A stretch of 64,000 bases of DNA from JAOUEA01 sp963810915 (GCA_963810915.1 CAWEPH010000001.1:682001-746000), one strand, 5' to 3'; counted from the stretch's first letter, positions 30,654-40,475 are shown. The notes: generated from the letters alone by a model not told the origin. Numbers and translations: made by a program.

Positions 30654-32369
30654 CTAGTCCTGGCGGCCTTCGCGCCGCTTCAGATCCTCGAGGATGGCCT
30701 CCAGGGAGACCTCCTCCTCGGCCGTGGCCTCCGCGTCCTCGGCGGCGGCCTCGGCCACCTCGAGCGTCCGCCTCGACCGTCGGCCTCGTCGCCGGCGGCC
30801 TCGGCCACGATCGCGTCGTCGACGGCGGCCTCGACGAGTGCCTCGTCCGCCTCGACACGGCCTCGTCCTCGACGATGCCTTCCGCGACGGCCACCTCGGC
30901 CTGCTGCGCCTCGACCGCCTCGGCGGGCTCGTCGTCTCGGCGGGAGCCGGCGGGTGTCGCGACGGGCTCGGGCTCGGTCGCGCGGGCCGCGTCGGCCTGC
31001 GCCACCGCGGCGACGATGTCGTCCGGGATCTGGATCGTGGACTTCATCTCGGGCGCCGGCTCGCGACGGGCCTCGGGCTCCGCCTTGATCTCCGGCTCGC
31101 GTGCGGGTGGCGCGGAGACCTGCCGCATCGACAGCGACACGCGCCGTCGGTTCACGTCGACGTCGATCACCTTGACCTGGACCTCGTCGCCCACCGACAG
31201 CACCGACTCGGGCGTGTCGACGTGCTCGTGGCTCAGCTCGGAGATGTGCACCAGCCCCTCGATGCCGGGGGCGACGCGGATGAACGCGCCGAAGGGCACG
31301 AGCTTGGTGACCTGCCCGGAGATGACCGAGCCGGCGGTGGAGGTGCGCTCGAACTCCTTCCAGGGGTCCTCCTGGGTGGCCTTCAGGGAGAGCGAGACGC
31401 GCTCGCGCTCGAGGTCCACGTCGAGCACCTCGACCTCGACCTCCTGGCCCACCGCGACGACCTCGCCCGGGTGATCCACGTGCTTCCAGGAGAGCTCGGA
31501 AACGTGCACGAGGCCGTCTACCCCGCCCAGGTCTACGAAGGCGCCGAAGTTCACGATGCTGCTCACGGTGCCCTTGCGACGCTCGCCCTTCTGTAGCGAC
31601 TGCAGGAACGTCTTGCGGCCCTCGCTCTGGGACTCTTCGAGGAACGCGCGGCGCGAGAGCACGACGTTGTTGCGGTTGCGGTCGAGCTCGATGATCTTGG
31701 CCTCGAGCTCGGTGCCGACGAACGGGTGCAGATCGCGCACCCGGCGCAGGTCCACGAGCGACGCGGGCAGGAACCCGCGCAGGCCGATGTCCAGGATCAG
31801 CCCGCCCTTGACGACCTCGATCACCGGGCCCTTGATCGTCTGGCCCGACGTCATGACCTCCTCGATCCGGCCCCACGCGCGCTCGTACTGCGCGCGCTTC
31901 TTGGACAGGATCAGGCGGCCCTCCTTGTCCTCCTTCTGCAGGACGAGGGCCTCGAGCCGCTCCCCGACCTTGACGACCTCGTTGGGGTCGACGTCGTGGC
32001 GGATGGACAGCTCCTTGCTCGGGATGACGCCCTCGGACTTGTACCCGATGTCCAGCAGGACCTCGTCCCGGTCGATCTTCACGACCTCGCCCTCGACGAT
32101 GTCGCCGTCGTTGAAGTCGCGGAACGAGGCCTCCATGGCCACGATCAGCTCTTCGGGCGTCAGGTCGCGCTCAGGCTCGGCCGGCACGGCGGCGGCAACT
32201 TCAGACGCTGCTTCGGCCGATGCGGTCGCCTCCGTCTCGGGCACGGGCGGGGCGTCGGTTCCTCGACCGCCTCGACGTTCACGGTCTCGCTCGCCTCGAC
32301 GGCCGTCTCGTCGACGGTCGTCTCGTTCGCGGGCACGTCGGCGCCCGCGGTGGTCTCGATGTCACTCAT
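30654..32369 (-). CDS. rpsA: 30S ribosomal protein S1 (frameshifted ends)
   Basis: Ribosomal protein S1, about 570 residues, with four S1 domains: VEGEVVKIDRDEVLLDIGYKSEGV, IKGPVIEVVKGGLILDIGLRGFLP, RKGTVSSIVNFGAFVDLGGVDGLV and ISGQVTKLVPFGAFIRVAPGIEGL. An acidic Glu/Ala-rich tail follows. ATG at 32367-32369 with AGGAGGAG upstream. The N-terminal acidic leader is in another frame (shift near 32251-32264, one base missing), and the tail has shifts near 30851-30860, 30773-30781 and 30760-30767; the joined end reads ...SLEAILEDLKRREGRQD. The core frame is intact. Neighbours coaE and polA match actinobacterial order. Confidence 0.94.
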
Positions 32370-32493
32370 GGCGGTGGTTCTCCTCCTGGCACGCGGGGCT
32401 CACCGACTCGCGGCTTGGGATTTGCGAGGCGGCGCAGGAGTCCTGCGGCCAGGAGGGATGGTAGTTGCGCCGTGGAAACCCCGTCAACGACGG

Positions 32494-35155
32494 TCAGTGG
32501 CCCGCGGGCGCCGCGTCGGACCAGTTGGCGCCCCAGCCCACGTCCGCCCGCAGGGGCACCTCGAGGGCGACGGCGTGCTCCATCCGGTCCTTCACGAGCT
32601 CCGCGGCCGCCTCCACCTGCGCCTCGGGAACCTCGAAGACGAGCTCGTCGTGCACCGTCAGGAGCATGTGGCACGTCGAGCTCCTGGATGCTCGCGCAGC
32701 GGCCGTGTCCACCGCGATCATCGCGACCTTGAAGACGTCGCTGGCGCTGCCCTGGATCGGGGCGTTCAGCGCCTGGCGCCGGCCCAGGTCGCGCACGCGC
32801 GGGTTGGCCGCCTGGAGCTCGGGGATGTAGCGGCGCCGCCCGAGCAGGGTCTCCGTGAACCCCTCGACCGTGGCGTGGCCCACCTGGTTGTCGAGGTACT
32901 CCTTGATCGAGGGGAAGCTCGCGAAGTATGCGTCCATGATCTCCTGCGCCTCGTCGGGCGCGATGTCGAGCCGCTGCGCGAGCCCCCACGCGTTCATCCC
33001 GTAGGCGAGACCGTAGTTCACCATCTTGGCGCGGCTGCGCGAGAGCGGATCCACGGCATCGGCCGGGAGGCCGAACACGCGCGCCGCGGTCTCGGTGTGG
33101 ATGTCGTGTCCCGTGGCGAACGCCTCGCGCAGGCCCGCGTCGCCCGAGAGGTGGGCGAGGATCCGCAGCTCGATCTGCGAGTAGTCGAGGCAGAGGAGCA
33201 CCTGATCCGGCTCGCCCGGCACGAACGCGCGGCGGATCTGGCGGCCGAGCTCGGTGCGCACGGGGATGTTCTGGAGGTTCGGGTTGGATGACGACAGGCG
33301 GCCCGGTCGCCGCCACCGCCTGATTGAAGGTGGTGTGCACGCGGCCGTCGGCCGGGTCGACCAGCCGCGGGAGCGCCTCGAGGTACGTGGAGTTCAGCTT
33401 GTCGAGCTCACGCCAGGACAGGAGCGCATCGACGACCGAGTTGTCCGCGCGCAGCTTCTCAAGCACGCTCGCGTCGGTGGAGAGCTCGCCCTTCGGCGTC
33501 TTCTTCCCCGGCTGCAGACCCAGCTTGTCGTAGAGGATCTTGCGCAGCTGCGGAGGCGAGTTGAGGTTGAACTCCTCCCCGGCCTCCTCGTAGACCGTGG
33601 CCTTCAGCGCGGCCATGCGCTCGCGCACGCCCGCCCCCATCTCCGCCAGGTAGTCGACGTCGAGCCGGACGCCGCGGGCCTCCATGCGCGCCAGCACGCT
33701 GGCGAGCGGCAGCTCGACGTCGTCGAGGAGCCCCCGGAGGCCCTGCTTCTCGATCTGCTCGGCCATCACGGGCGCCACCAGGGCCACCGCCGCGGCGTCC
33801 GCCGCCGCGGCGCGCCACGAGGCGTCCGAGAACAGCTGGCCTTCGTCCTCCTCCTCGACCGTGCCGAGCACGTCGGCGCCCAGGTACCGCTCGCAGAGCG
33901 TGCGCAGCGGGTACTCGGCGCTGGCGGGGTCGAGCAGGTAGCCGGCGAGCATCGTGTCGAACGCGATGCCGTCCATCCCGCCACCGGACGAGATCACCGT
34001 GCGTTCGAAGGCCTTGGCGTCGTGCGCCCACTTGGGTGCGCCCGCGTCGGCCACGAACCCCGCCACCGGCGCGAGCGAGGGAAGCGCGGCGTAGGCGGCC
34101 TGAGCGCCCCCGGCGGAGACGGCCAGGCCGTGCACGCCGGTCCCGTCCGCATCGAGCCGGACCCCGAGCGGAGCGCCGCCCGCGAACAGCGCCTCCAGCT
34201 CCTCGACCGACGCCTCCCGCAGGTCCAGCTCGGCCACGTCCACCTTCGGTTTGGCACCGTGGCCCACGTCCTGGAGGCGGTCGAACAGGGATCGGAACTC
34301 GAGGGAGTTGAAGAGCCGGCGCACCTCGTCGGGGTCCCAAGCACCCATCACGCAATCGGCGGGCTCGACCGGCACGGGGGCCTCCGTCTCGATCCGCGCG
34401 AGGTCCTTGTTGAGGCCCAGCCGATCGACGGAGGCCTCGACGTTCTCCTTCTGCTTGCCCTTCAGCTCGTCGACGTGCTCGATCAACGCCTCGACCGAGC
34501 CGTAGGTCTGCACGAGCTTGGCCGCCGTCTTCTCCCCCACGCCGGGCACCCCGGGGATGTTGTCGCTGGTATCCCCCTTGAGCGCCACGTAGTCGAGGTA
34601 CTTCGCCGGCGGGATGCCGTACTTCTCCTCCACGGCCTGCTCGTCGAACACCGCGATGTCGCTGATGCCCTTTCGGTTGAACATCACGCGGATGCCGGGG
34701 CGCACGAGCTGGAAGAAGTCGCGGTCCGCCGTGACGATGGTGGCCTCGAGGCCCTGGGCAGCCGCGCGCACGGCCAGCGTGCCGAGGTAGTCGTCGGCCT
34801 CGTGCCCGTCGCTCACGCGCAGGACCGGGATATGCAGGGTGTCGAGGACCTCCTCGATCAGGCCCAGCTGGGGCTTGAAGTCGCCGGGCGTCTCCCGGCG
34901 CCCGGCCTTGTACTCGGCGTCCTTGGCGAGGCGTACGGTCGGGGCGCCCGAGTCGAAGGCCACGGCGATCAGGTCGGGGTGCTCCTCGGTGAGGAGCTTG
35001 ATCAGCATCGAGGTGAACCCGTAGACCGCGTTGGTGATCTGGCCGGTCTTGGTGGCCAGCGTGGGTGGCAGCGCGAAGAAGGCGCGGTAGGCCAGGCTGT
35101 GACCGTCCAGAAGGAAGAGGCGTTGTGGCGCGTCCGCGTCGGCTGAGGGGGCCAT
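32494..35155 (-). CDS. polA: DNA polymerase I (frameshifted)
   Basis: Repair and Okazaki-fragment polymerase, about 886 residues. N-terminal 5'-3' exonuclease (FLLDGHSLAYRAFFALP, VTADRDFFQLV, GDTSDNIPGVPGVGEKTA), a central exonuclease-like domain lacking the acidic catalytic residues, and the polymerase domain (LDYSQIELRILAHLSGD, RRRAKMVNYGLAYGM-like, VHDELVFEV). The shift at 33298-33305 is one extra G (ACCGGGCCGCC). Around 32665-32700 the frame-correct reading AAARASRSSTC looks wrong; three nearby insertions would give ALREHPELDVHMLL. ATG at 35153-35155 with TACGAT 7 nt upstream, so leaderless. The missing proofreading residues are normal for actinobacterial PolA. Confidence 0.95.
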
Positions 35156-35162
35156 CGTCCGT

Positions 35163-35168
35163 ATCGTA
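35163..35168 (-). promoter_or_regulatory. -10 box of leaderless polA transcript
   Basis: TACGAT on the minus strand, seven nucleotides before the polA ATG; no ribosome-binding site. Confidence 0.5.
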
Positions 35169-35213
35169 GCCGTCGGGCCCGACTCGCCCTCGGGACCATC
35201 CCGACCGATATAG

Positions 35214-35256
35214 TTCGGGTACGAATTTGTGTGAATCCGACCCGGCAGAGTAGTAT
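35214..35256 (+). promoter_or_regulatory. Putative promoter and dyad operator of the iron permease gene
   Basis: A rare AT-rich patch. Dyad TTCG-GGTA-CGAA at 35214-35225, -35-like TTGTGT at 35227-35232, 18-bp spacer and -10-like TAGTAT at 35251-35256, 56 bp before the efeU GTG. The dyad abuts the -35, a usual place for a repressor. An iron-responsive DtxR/IdeR or Fur protein would fit the gene downstream, but the dyad does not match either consensus well. Confidence 0.4.
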
Positions 35257-35311
35257 TTGCCGGCGAGCGGCCGGGAGGGGTCCCGGCCCCCGTTCGAGAG
35301 GTTCGAGGACC

Positions 35312-36157
35312 GTGCTGCCGACCTTCGTCATCGGGCTCCGCGAGGGCCTCGAGGCATCCCTCATCGTCGGGATCATCGCCGCCTTCCTGATCCAGCGAGG
35401 GGACCGCAGCGCCATCCGGTGGATGTGGGTGGGGGTCGTCGGCGCCCTGGCCCTGTGTTTGGGCGCCGCCGCCGTACTCACGATCGTGAACCGACAGCTC
35501 CCCCATCAGCAGCAGGAGGGGCTCACCGCGATCCTGTCGTTGATGGCGGTCGCCGGGATCACCTACATGGTGATCTGGATGAAACGCCACTCCCGGGAGC
35601 TCAAGCGCACCCTCGAGGCCGGCGCCGAGACCGCGCTCGCCGCGGGCGCCTGGGCCATGGTCGGCATGGCGTTCTTCGCGGTGATCCGCGAGGGTCTGGA
35701 GACCGCGGTCTTCCTCCTCGCCACCTTCAACAACTCGACGAACCCGGCGGCGACGGCAACGGGCGCGGTGCTCGGGATCGCGATCGCGATCGTGCTCGGG
35801 TGGGCGATCTACAAGGGCGGTGTGAGGCTCAACCTGAGCCGGTTCTTCAGGATCACCGGATTCGTGCTCGTGCTGGTGGCCGCGGGCCTGCTCGCGTCCG
35901 CGGCTCACGCCGCCGCCGAGGCCGGCTGGCTCACCGCGCTCCAGCAGCCGGCGGTGAACCTCAGCTGGCTGGTCGCCCCCGGCTCGATCCGCGCCTCCCT
36001 GCTGACCGGCACCCTCGGGATCCAGCCCGTCCCCACATGGGCCGAGGTGGTCGCTTGGGTGCTCTACGCCGTCCCGATGAGCGTGTACGTCCTGTGGCCG
36101 CAGCGCTTCGGACCTCGTCCCCAGCGCGTCGCCGAGCCGGTCCCCACCGCGTCCTGA
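35312..36157 (+). CDS. efeU: FTR1-family iron permease (EfeU-like)
   Basis: Membrane permease for ferric/ferrous iron, 281 residues, seven hydrophobic segments. Two REGLE iron-binding motifs: GLREGLEASLIVG near residue 9 and VIREGLETAVFLL near residue 128. The start is set at GTG 35312-35314 because homologues begin MLPTFVIGLREGLE and GAGGA lies 4 nt upstream; an ATG-equivalent 81 nt upstream would add a non-homologous tail. No EfeO or EfeB partner follows, so it stands alone. Convergent with the next importer across a 350-bp gap. Confidence 0.92.
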   Translation: MLPTFVIGLREGLEASLIVGIIAAFLIQRGDRSAIRWMWVGVVGALALCLGAAAVLTIVNRQLPHQQQEGLTAILSLMAVAGITYMVIWMKRHSRELKRTLEAGAETALAAGAWAMVGMAFFAVIREGLETAVFLLATFNNSTNPAATATGAVLGIAIAIVLGWAIYKGGVRLNLSRFFRITGFVLVLVAAGLLASAAHAAAEAGWLTALQQPAVNLSWLVAPGSIRASLLTGTLGIQPVPTWAEVVAWVLYAVPMSVYVLWPQRFGPRPQRVAEPVPTAS

Positions 36158-36507
36158 CCCGCGACCCAGATCTGTCGCACTTTCCTGCGCGGTGCGCGCA
36201 CCCCCGGCGACCTGCGGCTCTCCGCGCCTCCGGGCGGTGGGAAGCCGCCGTCGAGTTGACATGTCTCAACCTCATCTCTATCGTTCGTTCCGGCCCCGAT
36301 GTGGTCGAGGATGGACCGGGCAACCGGACCCACCCAGGTCATCCGGGGCCGCAGCTTGACGGGTCGCGTCGAACGAGACGGAACACTCGCGTATGGGGAA
36401 GGCGTGAGTGAACCGGGTCGGGAGGCGCGGCCCGTCAGTCGTTCCGGGGTCGTTCGCGCCGAGGTGTGAAGCGGTGGTTGAGCCTTCGACCGAAGCCTCC
36501 AGTGCGA
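36158..36507. other. 350-bp intergenic stretch with an orphan promoter-like site
   Basis: Lies between two convergent genes. At 36256-36284 on the plus strand there is an exact TTGACA, a 17-bp spacer and TATCGT; GTTGA-CATGTC-TCAAC (36255-36270) forms a dyad over the -35. No convincing ORF follows before 36508, and the downstream plus-strand sequence runs antisense into the glnQ-type gene. It could drive a small or antisense RNA. No recognised riboswitch or tRNA seen here. Confidence 0.35.
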
Positions 36508-37278
36508 CTAGAGGACGGCCTCGAGGAACTTCTTGGTCTCGGCGAACTGCGTGTGGTCGAAGAGCTCGTCCGGGGTGCCCTGCTCCAGGATCACGCCTTC
36601 ATTGAAGAACATCATCCGGTTGGCCACCTCGCGCGCGAAGCCCATCTCGTGGGTCACCACCATCATCGTCATGTGCATGTCGGTGGCGAGAGACTTCATG
36701 ACGGCGAGCACCTCTCCGATCAGCTCGGGGTCCAGGGCGGACGTGGGCTCGTCGAAGAGCATGACGTCGGGCTCCATCGCGAGCGCCCGCGCGATGGCCA
36801 CGCGCTGCTGTTGGCCTCCCGAGAGCCGGATCGGGTACTCCTCGGCCTTGTCGCCCAGCCCGACCTTCTTCAGCAGTTCCAAGGCGATGGGGCGGGCCTC
36901 GTCGGTCTTCTGCCCCTTCACGATCACCGGCCCCTCCATCACGTTCTGCAGGGCAGTCATGTGCGGGAAGAGATTGAACTGCTGGAACACCATCCCCGCG
37001 TGCAGGCGGAGCTTCCGGATCTGCTCGCGCTTCCCGCGTGTCCGGTGGCCTCCCTCCATCCGGATCCCGGCCACCTCCACCACCCCGGCCGTGGGGTCTT
37101 CCAGGAAGTTGATGCATCGCAGCAGGGTGGACTTCCCCGAGCCCGACCGGCCGAAGATGACGACGACCTCGCCCCGGTCCACCTCCATGTTGATGCCCTT
37201 CAGCACCTCGAGCTCCCCGAAGTACTTGTGGAGGTTCTCGATCTTGACGACGGGCTCGCCGTTCATCATCTGGGTCAA
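36508..37278 (-). CDS. glnQ: Polar amino-acid ABC importer ATPase (second system)
   Basis: ATPase subunit, 256 residues. Walker A GRSGSGKSTLLRCINFLE, Q-loop MVFQQFNLFPHMTALQNVMEGP, signature RLSGGQQQRVAIARAL, Walker B DVMLFDEPTSALDPE, H-loop MVVTHEMGFAREVANRM. The start is taken as TTG 37276-37278: it sits in a TTGA overlap with the permease stop and has GGAGGAGGA 3-4 nt upstream; ATG codons at 37269 and 37266 are alternatives. Intact frame. Last gene of SBP-permease-ATPase. Confidence 0.94.
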   Translation of the reverse strand: MTQMMNGEPVVKIENLHKYFGELEVLKGINMEVDRGEVVVIFGRSGSGKSTLLRCINFLEDPTAGVVEVAGIRMEGGHRTRGKREQIRKLRLHAGMVFQQFNLFPHMTALQNVMEGPVIVKGQKTDEARPIALELLKKVGLGDKAEEYPIRLSGGQQQRVAIARALAMEPDVMLFDEPTSALDPELIGEVLAVMKSLATDMHMTMMVVTHEMGFAREVANRMMFFNEGVILEQGTPDELFDHTQFAETKKFLEAVL

Positions 37279-38640
37279 GGGTCCTCCTCCTCGGTCGGAG
37301 GGACCACGCCTGGTTGTGCCTCGGGCATCTCGACCATCATGGCGCCGCCGCCGGGGCCACCCGCGGCCGACCCGGCGAGCCATTTCGTCTTCTGGTCGCC
37401 CTTCATGACCGTCGCCGCGCCGCGCTCGTAGCCCTTCGAGACCTTGCGCTCCAGCTTCCGCTGGAAATAGGTGAAGATCGCCGTCAGCCCCCAGTACAAC
37501 CCGGCCGCGATCAGAAGCGCCTCAAGCTTCTGGAGGTCCTGGTTCCCGACGAGCTGTGCGCGACGGAAGACCTCGGCCTGCGAGATCGTCACCCCGAGGA
37601 ACGCGACGAGGGCCGTGTCCTTCATCATCGCGATGAACTCGTTGCCGGTGGGCGGGATGATCACGCGCGTGGCCTGCGGCAGCACCACCCGCCGCATCCG
37701 CTGCGCGTAGCTCATGCCGAGGGCGTCCGCCGCCTCGGCCTGGCCGTGGCCCACCGACTGGATCCCGGCCCGGAAGATCTCGGTCATGTACGCGCCGTAG
37801 TTCATGCCCAGCCCGATCACGCCGGCCTGGAACGTCGTCAGCGTGAGGATGTTCACGAGGGAGTTCCGGCCGAGGTTGAAGCCGATCTGCGGCAGGGCGA
37901 GGTAGATCAGGAACAGCTGCACGATGAGCGGAGTGCCGCGGAAGAACGACGTGTAGAACCCCGAGAGCCCGAACGCGACGGGATTCTTGGACAGGCGCCC
38001 CAGCGCCCCGAAGAGCGCCAGGATCACCGCCAGCATGATCGCGAACACGGCCAGGAGGATCGTGTACTCGAGACCCTTGGCGATGTAGGACCAGTTCGCC
38101 TTGATCCACGTCGTGTCTCAGCTGGAACAGCACCAGGATCACCGCGATGAGGAGGAAGATCGCGGCCCACACGAGCCCCACCTTGAACCGGAAGGAGATC
38201 CCCGCGCTCGTGAGGGCCATGGCCTCCGGACGTCCGGCGGCGCGACGGCCCAGGAGGAGCAACACGACCTCGGCCACGCCGAAGCCGACGACGACGTACC
38301 CCTGGAGCGGGTCGTTGAGCCCCGACATGGCGAAGAGCGCTCCGGAGACACCGATCGCCACCACGAGCGCGACCCACCATCCCCATGCGTACCTCGAGTA
38401 GAGCGCGACGCCCGCCCCCAGGCACAGGAAGCACGCCAGGGCGAAGATCGCGATCTTCCCGGGTGCGATGTCGACCTTCGACGAGAAGATGATCACGGGC
38501 AGGAAGACCAGCCCGATCCCACCCTCGGCGAGCAGGACCCACGCCGCGAGCAGCTCGAAGATGCTCCCCCGCGGGATCTCCACCTTCGACGCACGGGGGC
38601 CGGCTACGCCGGCCCCCGTCGCCTGGATCGCTTCGCTCAC
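37275..38640 (-). CDS. Polar amino-acid ABC permease with extra N-terminal membrane domain (frameshifted)
   Basis: HAAT-family permease, about 454 residues, clearly longer than the usual 220-320. The first ~150 residues hold about four additional hydrophobic helices (around 26-52, 60-80, 85-105 and 113-131) with no similarity I recognise. The classical permease follows: WIKANWSYIAKGLEYTILLAVFA, FFRGTPLIVQLFLIYLALPQIG, coupling loop QAEAADALGMSYAQRMRRVVLPQATRVIIPPTGNEF. A one-base shift at 38111-38120 separates the two parts, but the C-terminal frame has no convincing start of its own. GTG start at 38638-38640. A 12-bp hairpin lies within codons 8-16. Confidence 0.83.
38593..38619 (-). other. 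Hairpin inside the first codons of the permease gene
   Basis: Perfect 12-bp inverted repeat ACGGGGGCCGGC / GCCGGCCCCCGT with a 3-nt loop, covering codons 8-16 of the permease and starting 43 nt after the binding-protein stop. Such a stem in the initiation region would hinder ribosome loading or shield the upstream message from 3' exonucleases. Confidence 0.6.
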
Positions 38641-38661
38641 GGCATGGTCCCCCGGAGCGGG

Positions 38662-39630
38662 TCAGGCGCTGGCGCTGGCGCTCGCCGAACCACCCGAGCC
38701 CGCGGACGCGGTGGTGAGGTCGGTGCCGTACCACTTCTCCGAGAGCGCCGTCAGGAACCCGTCGGCGTGCATGTCGTCGATGATCTTGCTCACGGCCGCC
38801 ACCAGCTCGGCGTTGGGCACCGGGTCCTTCTTGTCCATCGCGACCGACAGCGGCTCGAAGTAGAGCGGGTCGCCGACACCCTTCACCGCACCGCCGCTGT
38901 TCACGTAGTCCTGGATGGTCGGCGTGGCCGTGATGGCCGCGTCACACCGCACGCCGTCACCCAGCGCGAGCTGGTCGAGGGCGTCCGTGTCGGTGTTGAA
39001 CGTGACGATCGTGGGGTTGTCGACCTGGAACTCGAAGGGCGGGGCGGTCGCGCCGAGGACCAGCTTCTGCGAGAGGTAGTCCTCGTAGGTGGTCGAGGAG
39101 CCCACGCAGACCTTCTTGCCGGAGAGATCGGCGGGGCCGGTGATCGACGTGTTCGAGCTGTTCACCGCGATGCCCGCCGGGGTGTAGTAGTAGGACGGTG
39201 TGAAATAGAACAGCTTCTCGCGCGGCACGGTGTCGGTCATCGAACCCACGTTGATGTCCCAGCGGTTGGACCACGATCCGGCCGTGACCGTGTCCCAGTC
39301 CTGGTGGTTGATGTCGGCGGCGCCACCGTAGAGGCGGTTCGCGATCTCGTTCGCGACGTCGACGTCGAAGCCCTTCCACTCGTTGGTCTTCACGTCGAAC
39401 CAGGACTGTGGCTTGTACTTCTGGTCGGTGGCGACGCGCAGATCCTTCTCGGCGCAGATCGTGGCGAGCGCGTCATTGGACGTGGTGTCGACGGTGCTGC
39501 AGACCGTGTTCGCGGCCGGGGCGGCCGACGTCGCGTCACCGCCGCTGTTCGAGTCGTTGGAGCACGCTGCCCCCACGAGGGCCAGGACGGCCGCGGCGGC
39601 GAGCACCCCCTTGATCCGTAGTGTGCGCAT
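38662..39630 (-). CDS. Polar amino-acid-binding lipoprotein (SBP family 3, second system)
   Basis: Extracytoplasmic receptor, 322 residues, intact. Signal peptide with lipobox LVGAAC, Cys23, then a Ser/Gly/Ala linker. SBP_bac_3 features: LRVATDQKYKPQSWFD, WKGFDVDVANEIANRLYGG, WDINVGSMTDTVPREKLFYFTPSYYY, LSGKKVCVGSSTTYEDYL and ADGFLTALSEKWYG. The C-terminus ends in a low-complexity Gly/Ser/Ala tail. ATG at 39628-39630. First gene of the operon; the strong hairpin follows 43 nt downstream. Confidence 0.95.
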   Translation of the reverse strand: MRTLRIKGVLAAAAVLALVGAACSNDSNSGGDATSAAPAANTVCSTVDTTSNDALATICAEKDLRVATDQKYKPQSWFDVKTNEWKGFDVDVANEIANRLYGGAADINHQDWDTVTAGSWSNRWDINVGSMTDTVPREKLFYFTPSYYYTPAGIAVNSSNTSITGPADLSGKKVCVGSSTTYEDYLSQKLVLGATAPPFEFQVDNPTIVTFNTDTDALDQLALGDGVRCDAAITATPTIQDYVNSGGAVKGVGDPLYFEPLSVAMDKKDPVPNAELVAAVSKIIDDMHADGFLTALSEKWYGTDLTTASAGSGGSASASASA

Positions 39631-39773
39631 GGAGATGCGTCCTTCCTATCGTGGGGAGCCACGGGCGCGCCCCCTCCCGTCGGGGGGACTATAGGCCGCC
39701 GGGAGGGGCCGGGCAATGCAGGTGCCCCGGCGGCGTCCACCGGCCCCGGCCGGCCGCTACCCTAGGGACCCGC

Positions 39774-39857
39774 GCCGGGATGGCGGAACTGGCAGACGCG
39801 CGGGACTCAAAATCCCGTGAGCTTCGGCTCGTGAGGGTTCGACCCCCTCTCCCGGCA
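39774..39857 (+). tRNA. tRNA-Leu(CAA)
   Basis: 84-nt tRNA. Acceptor GCCGGGA pairs with TCCCGGC, discriminator A, no encoded CCA. Anticodon stem CGGGA/TCCCG encloses loop CTCAAAA, giving anticodon CAA (reads UUG). A long variable arm (AGC-TTCG-GCT) marks a class II leucine tRNA; T-arm GAGGG-TTCGACC-CCCTC is intact. It lies at the border of an accessory patch, but no copy of its 3' end was found downstream as an attachment repeat. Confidence 0.95.
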
Positions 39858-40169
39858 CGCGGTCCGCCTGTGAGGACGCGCGAGCGCTCGATCGTTCTCC
39901 TGCCGGTGACCGACCTGGGGATCACCTTTGGAGGGCGAAGGTGCAACAATCAGGTCGTCCCCCGGGGAGCCCAGGGTCCCGTGGCTCCCCCTGTAGAGGT
40001 ACCAGCGTGGTCGAGACCCGGCCCTGAAGACGAACCCCGGGGGAACATCTTGGTGGAGATCGCGGCCATCGAGCTCCGGACCCCTTCGACCGTGCGGGCG
40101 TCCGATCGGGGCGGCGGCATGCTTTACAGTCCCGAGTCATAGCGGACTTCGTGATCGAACGATGGGACC
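39858..40169. other. Gene-free stretch after tRNA-Leu with one hairpin
   Basis: No supported gene. It holds a perfect 8-bp hairpin GGGGAGCC-(11 nt)-GGCTCCCC at 39964-39990. A cupin N-terminus in another frame (GTG near 40151) may occupy its last 20 bp. Nothing else recognisable. Confidence 0.4.
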
Positions 40170-40475
40170 TTGCTCCGGATCCGGGTGACCAGGCTCCCGC
40201 CCAATGTCCACCACGGATCGGAGGAAGCGTTCTGTGTCTTGTCGGGCCACCTCGACGTGCGATACGGCACCGAGACGCGACGGCTGACCGAAGGTGACTA
40301 TCTCGTGATCCCGGCGGGCACGGTGCATACGTTCGCGACCGTGGGGGACCAACCGGCGCGGATCCTCGTCGTGATGTCTCCTGAAGTGCACGCGCTGATC
40401 GCCGCGCTCCATGCCGCGTCGTCGCCCGAAGAGCGCGACGCCGCGTGGGTGCGTCACAACTCGGCCTTGGCCTAG
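40170..40475 (+). CDS. Small cupin-domain protein (start uncertain, possibly frameshifted)
   Basis: About 101 residues. Single cupin-2 barrel: VHHGSEEAFCVLSGHLDVRYGTETRRLTEGDYLVIPAGTVHTF carries the HHxSEE-type motif 1 and PAGTVH motif 2, so the metal site is mostly present (His, Glu, His). The in-frame TTG start at 40170 gives a truncated N-terminus without a ribosome-binding site. A GTG at about 40151 in another frame reads VIERWDLAPDPGDQ, a plausible true start, so a shift near 40185-40195 is suspected. Function unknown; quercetinase- or isomerase-like cupins are typical. Confidence 0.65.
   Translation: MLRIRVTRLPPNVHHGSEEAFCVLSGHLDVRYGTETRRLTEGDYLVIPAGTVHTFATVGDQPARILVVMSPEVHALIAALHAASSPEERDAAWVRHNSALA

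Noticed and set aside
36300..36507. Riboswitch in the efeU-glnQ gap
   Set aside because: I could not match conserved cores of cobalamin, SAM, glycine or TPP classes, and it lies downstream of both flanking genes.
39774..40169. Integrated element at tRNA-Leu
   Set aside because: No integrase, no repeat of the tRNA 3' end and no phage or transposon genes were found within the patch.
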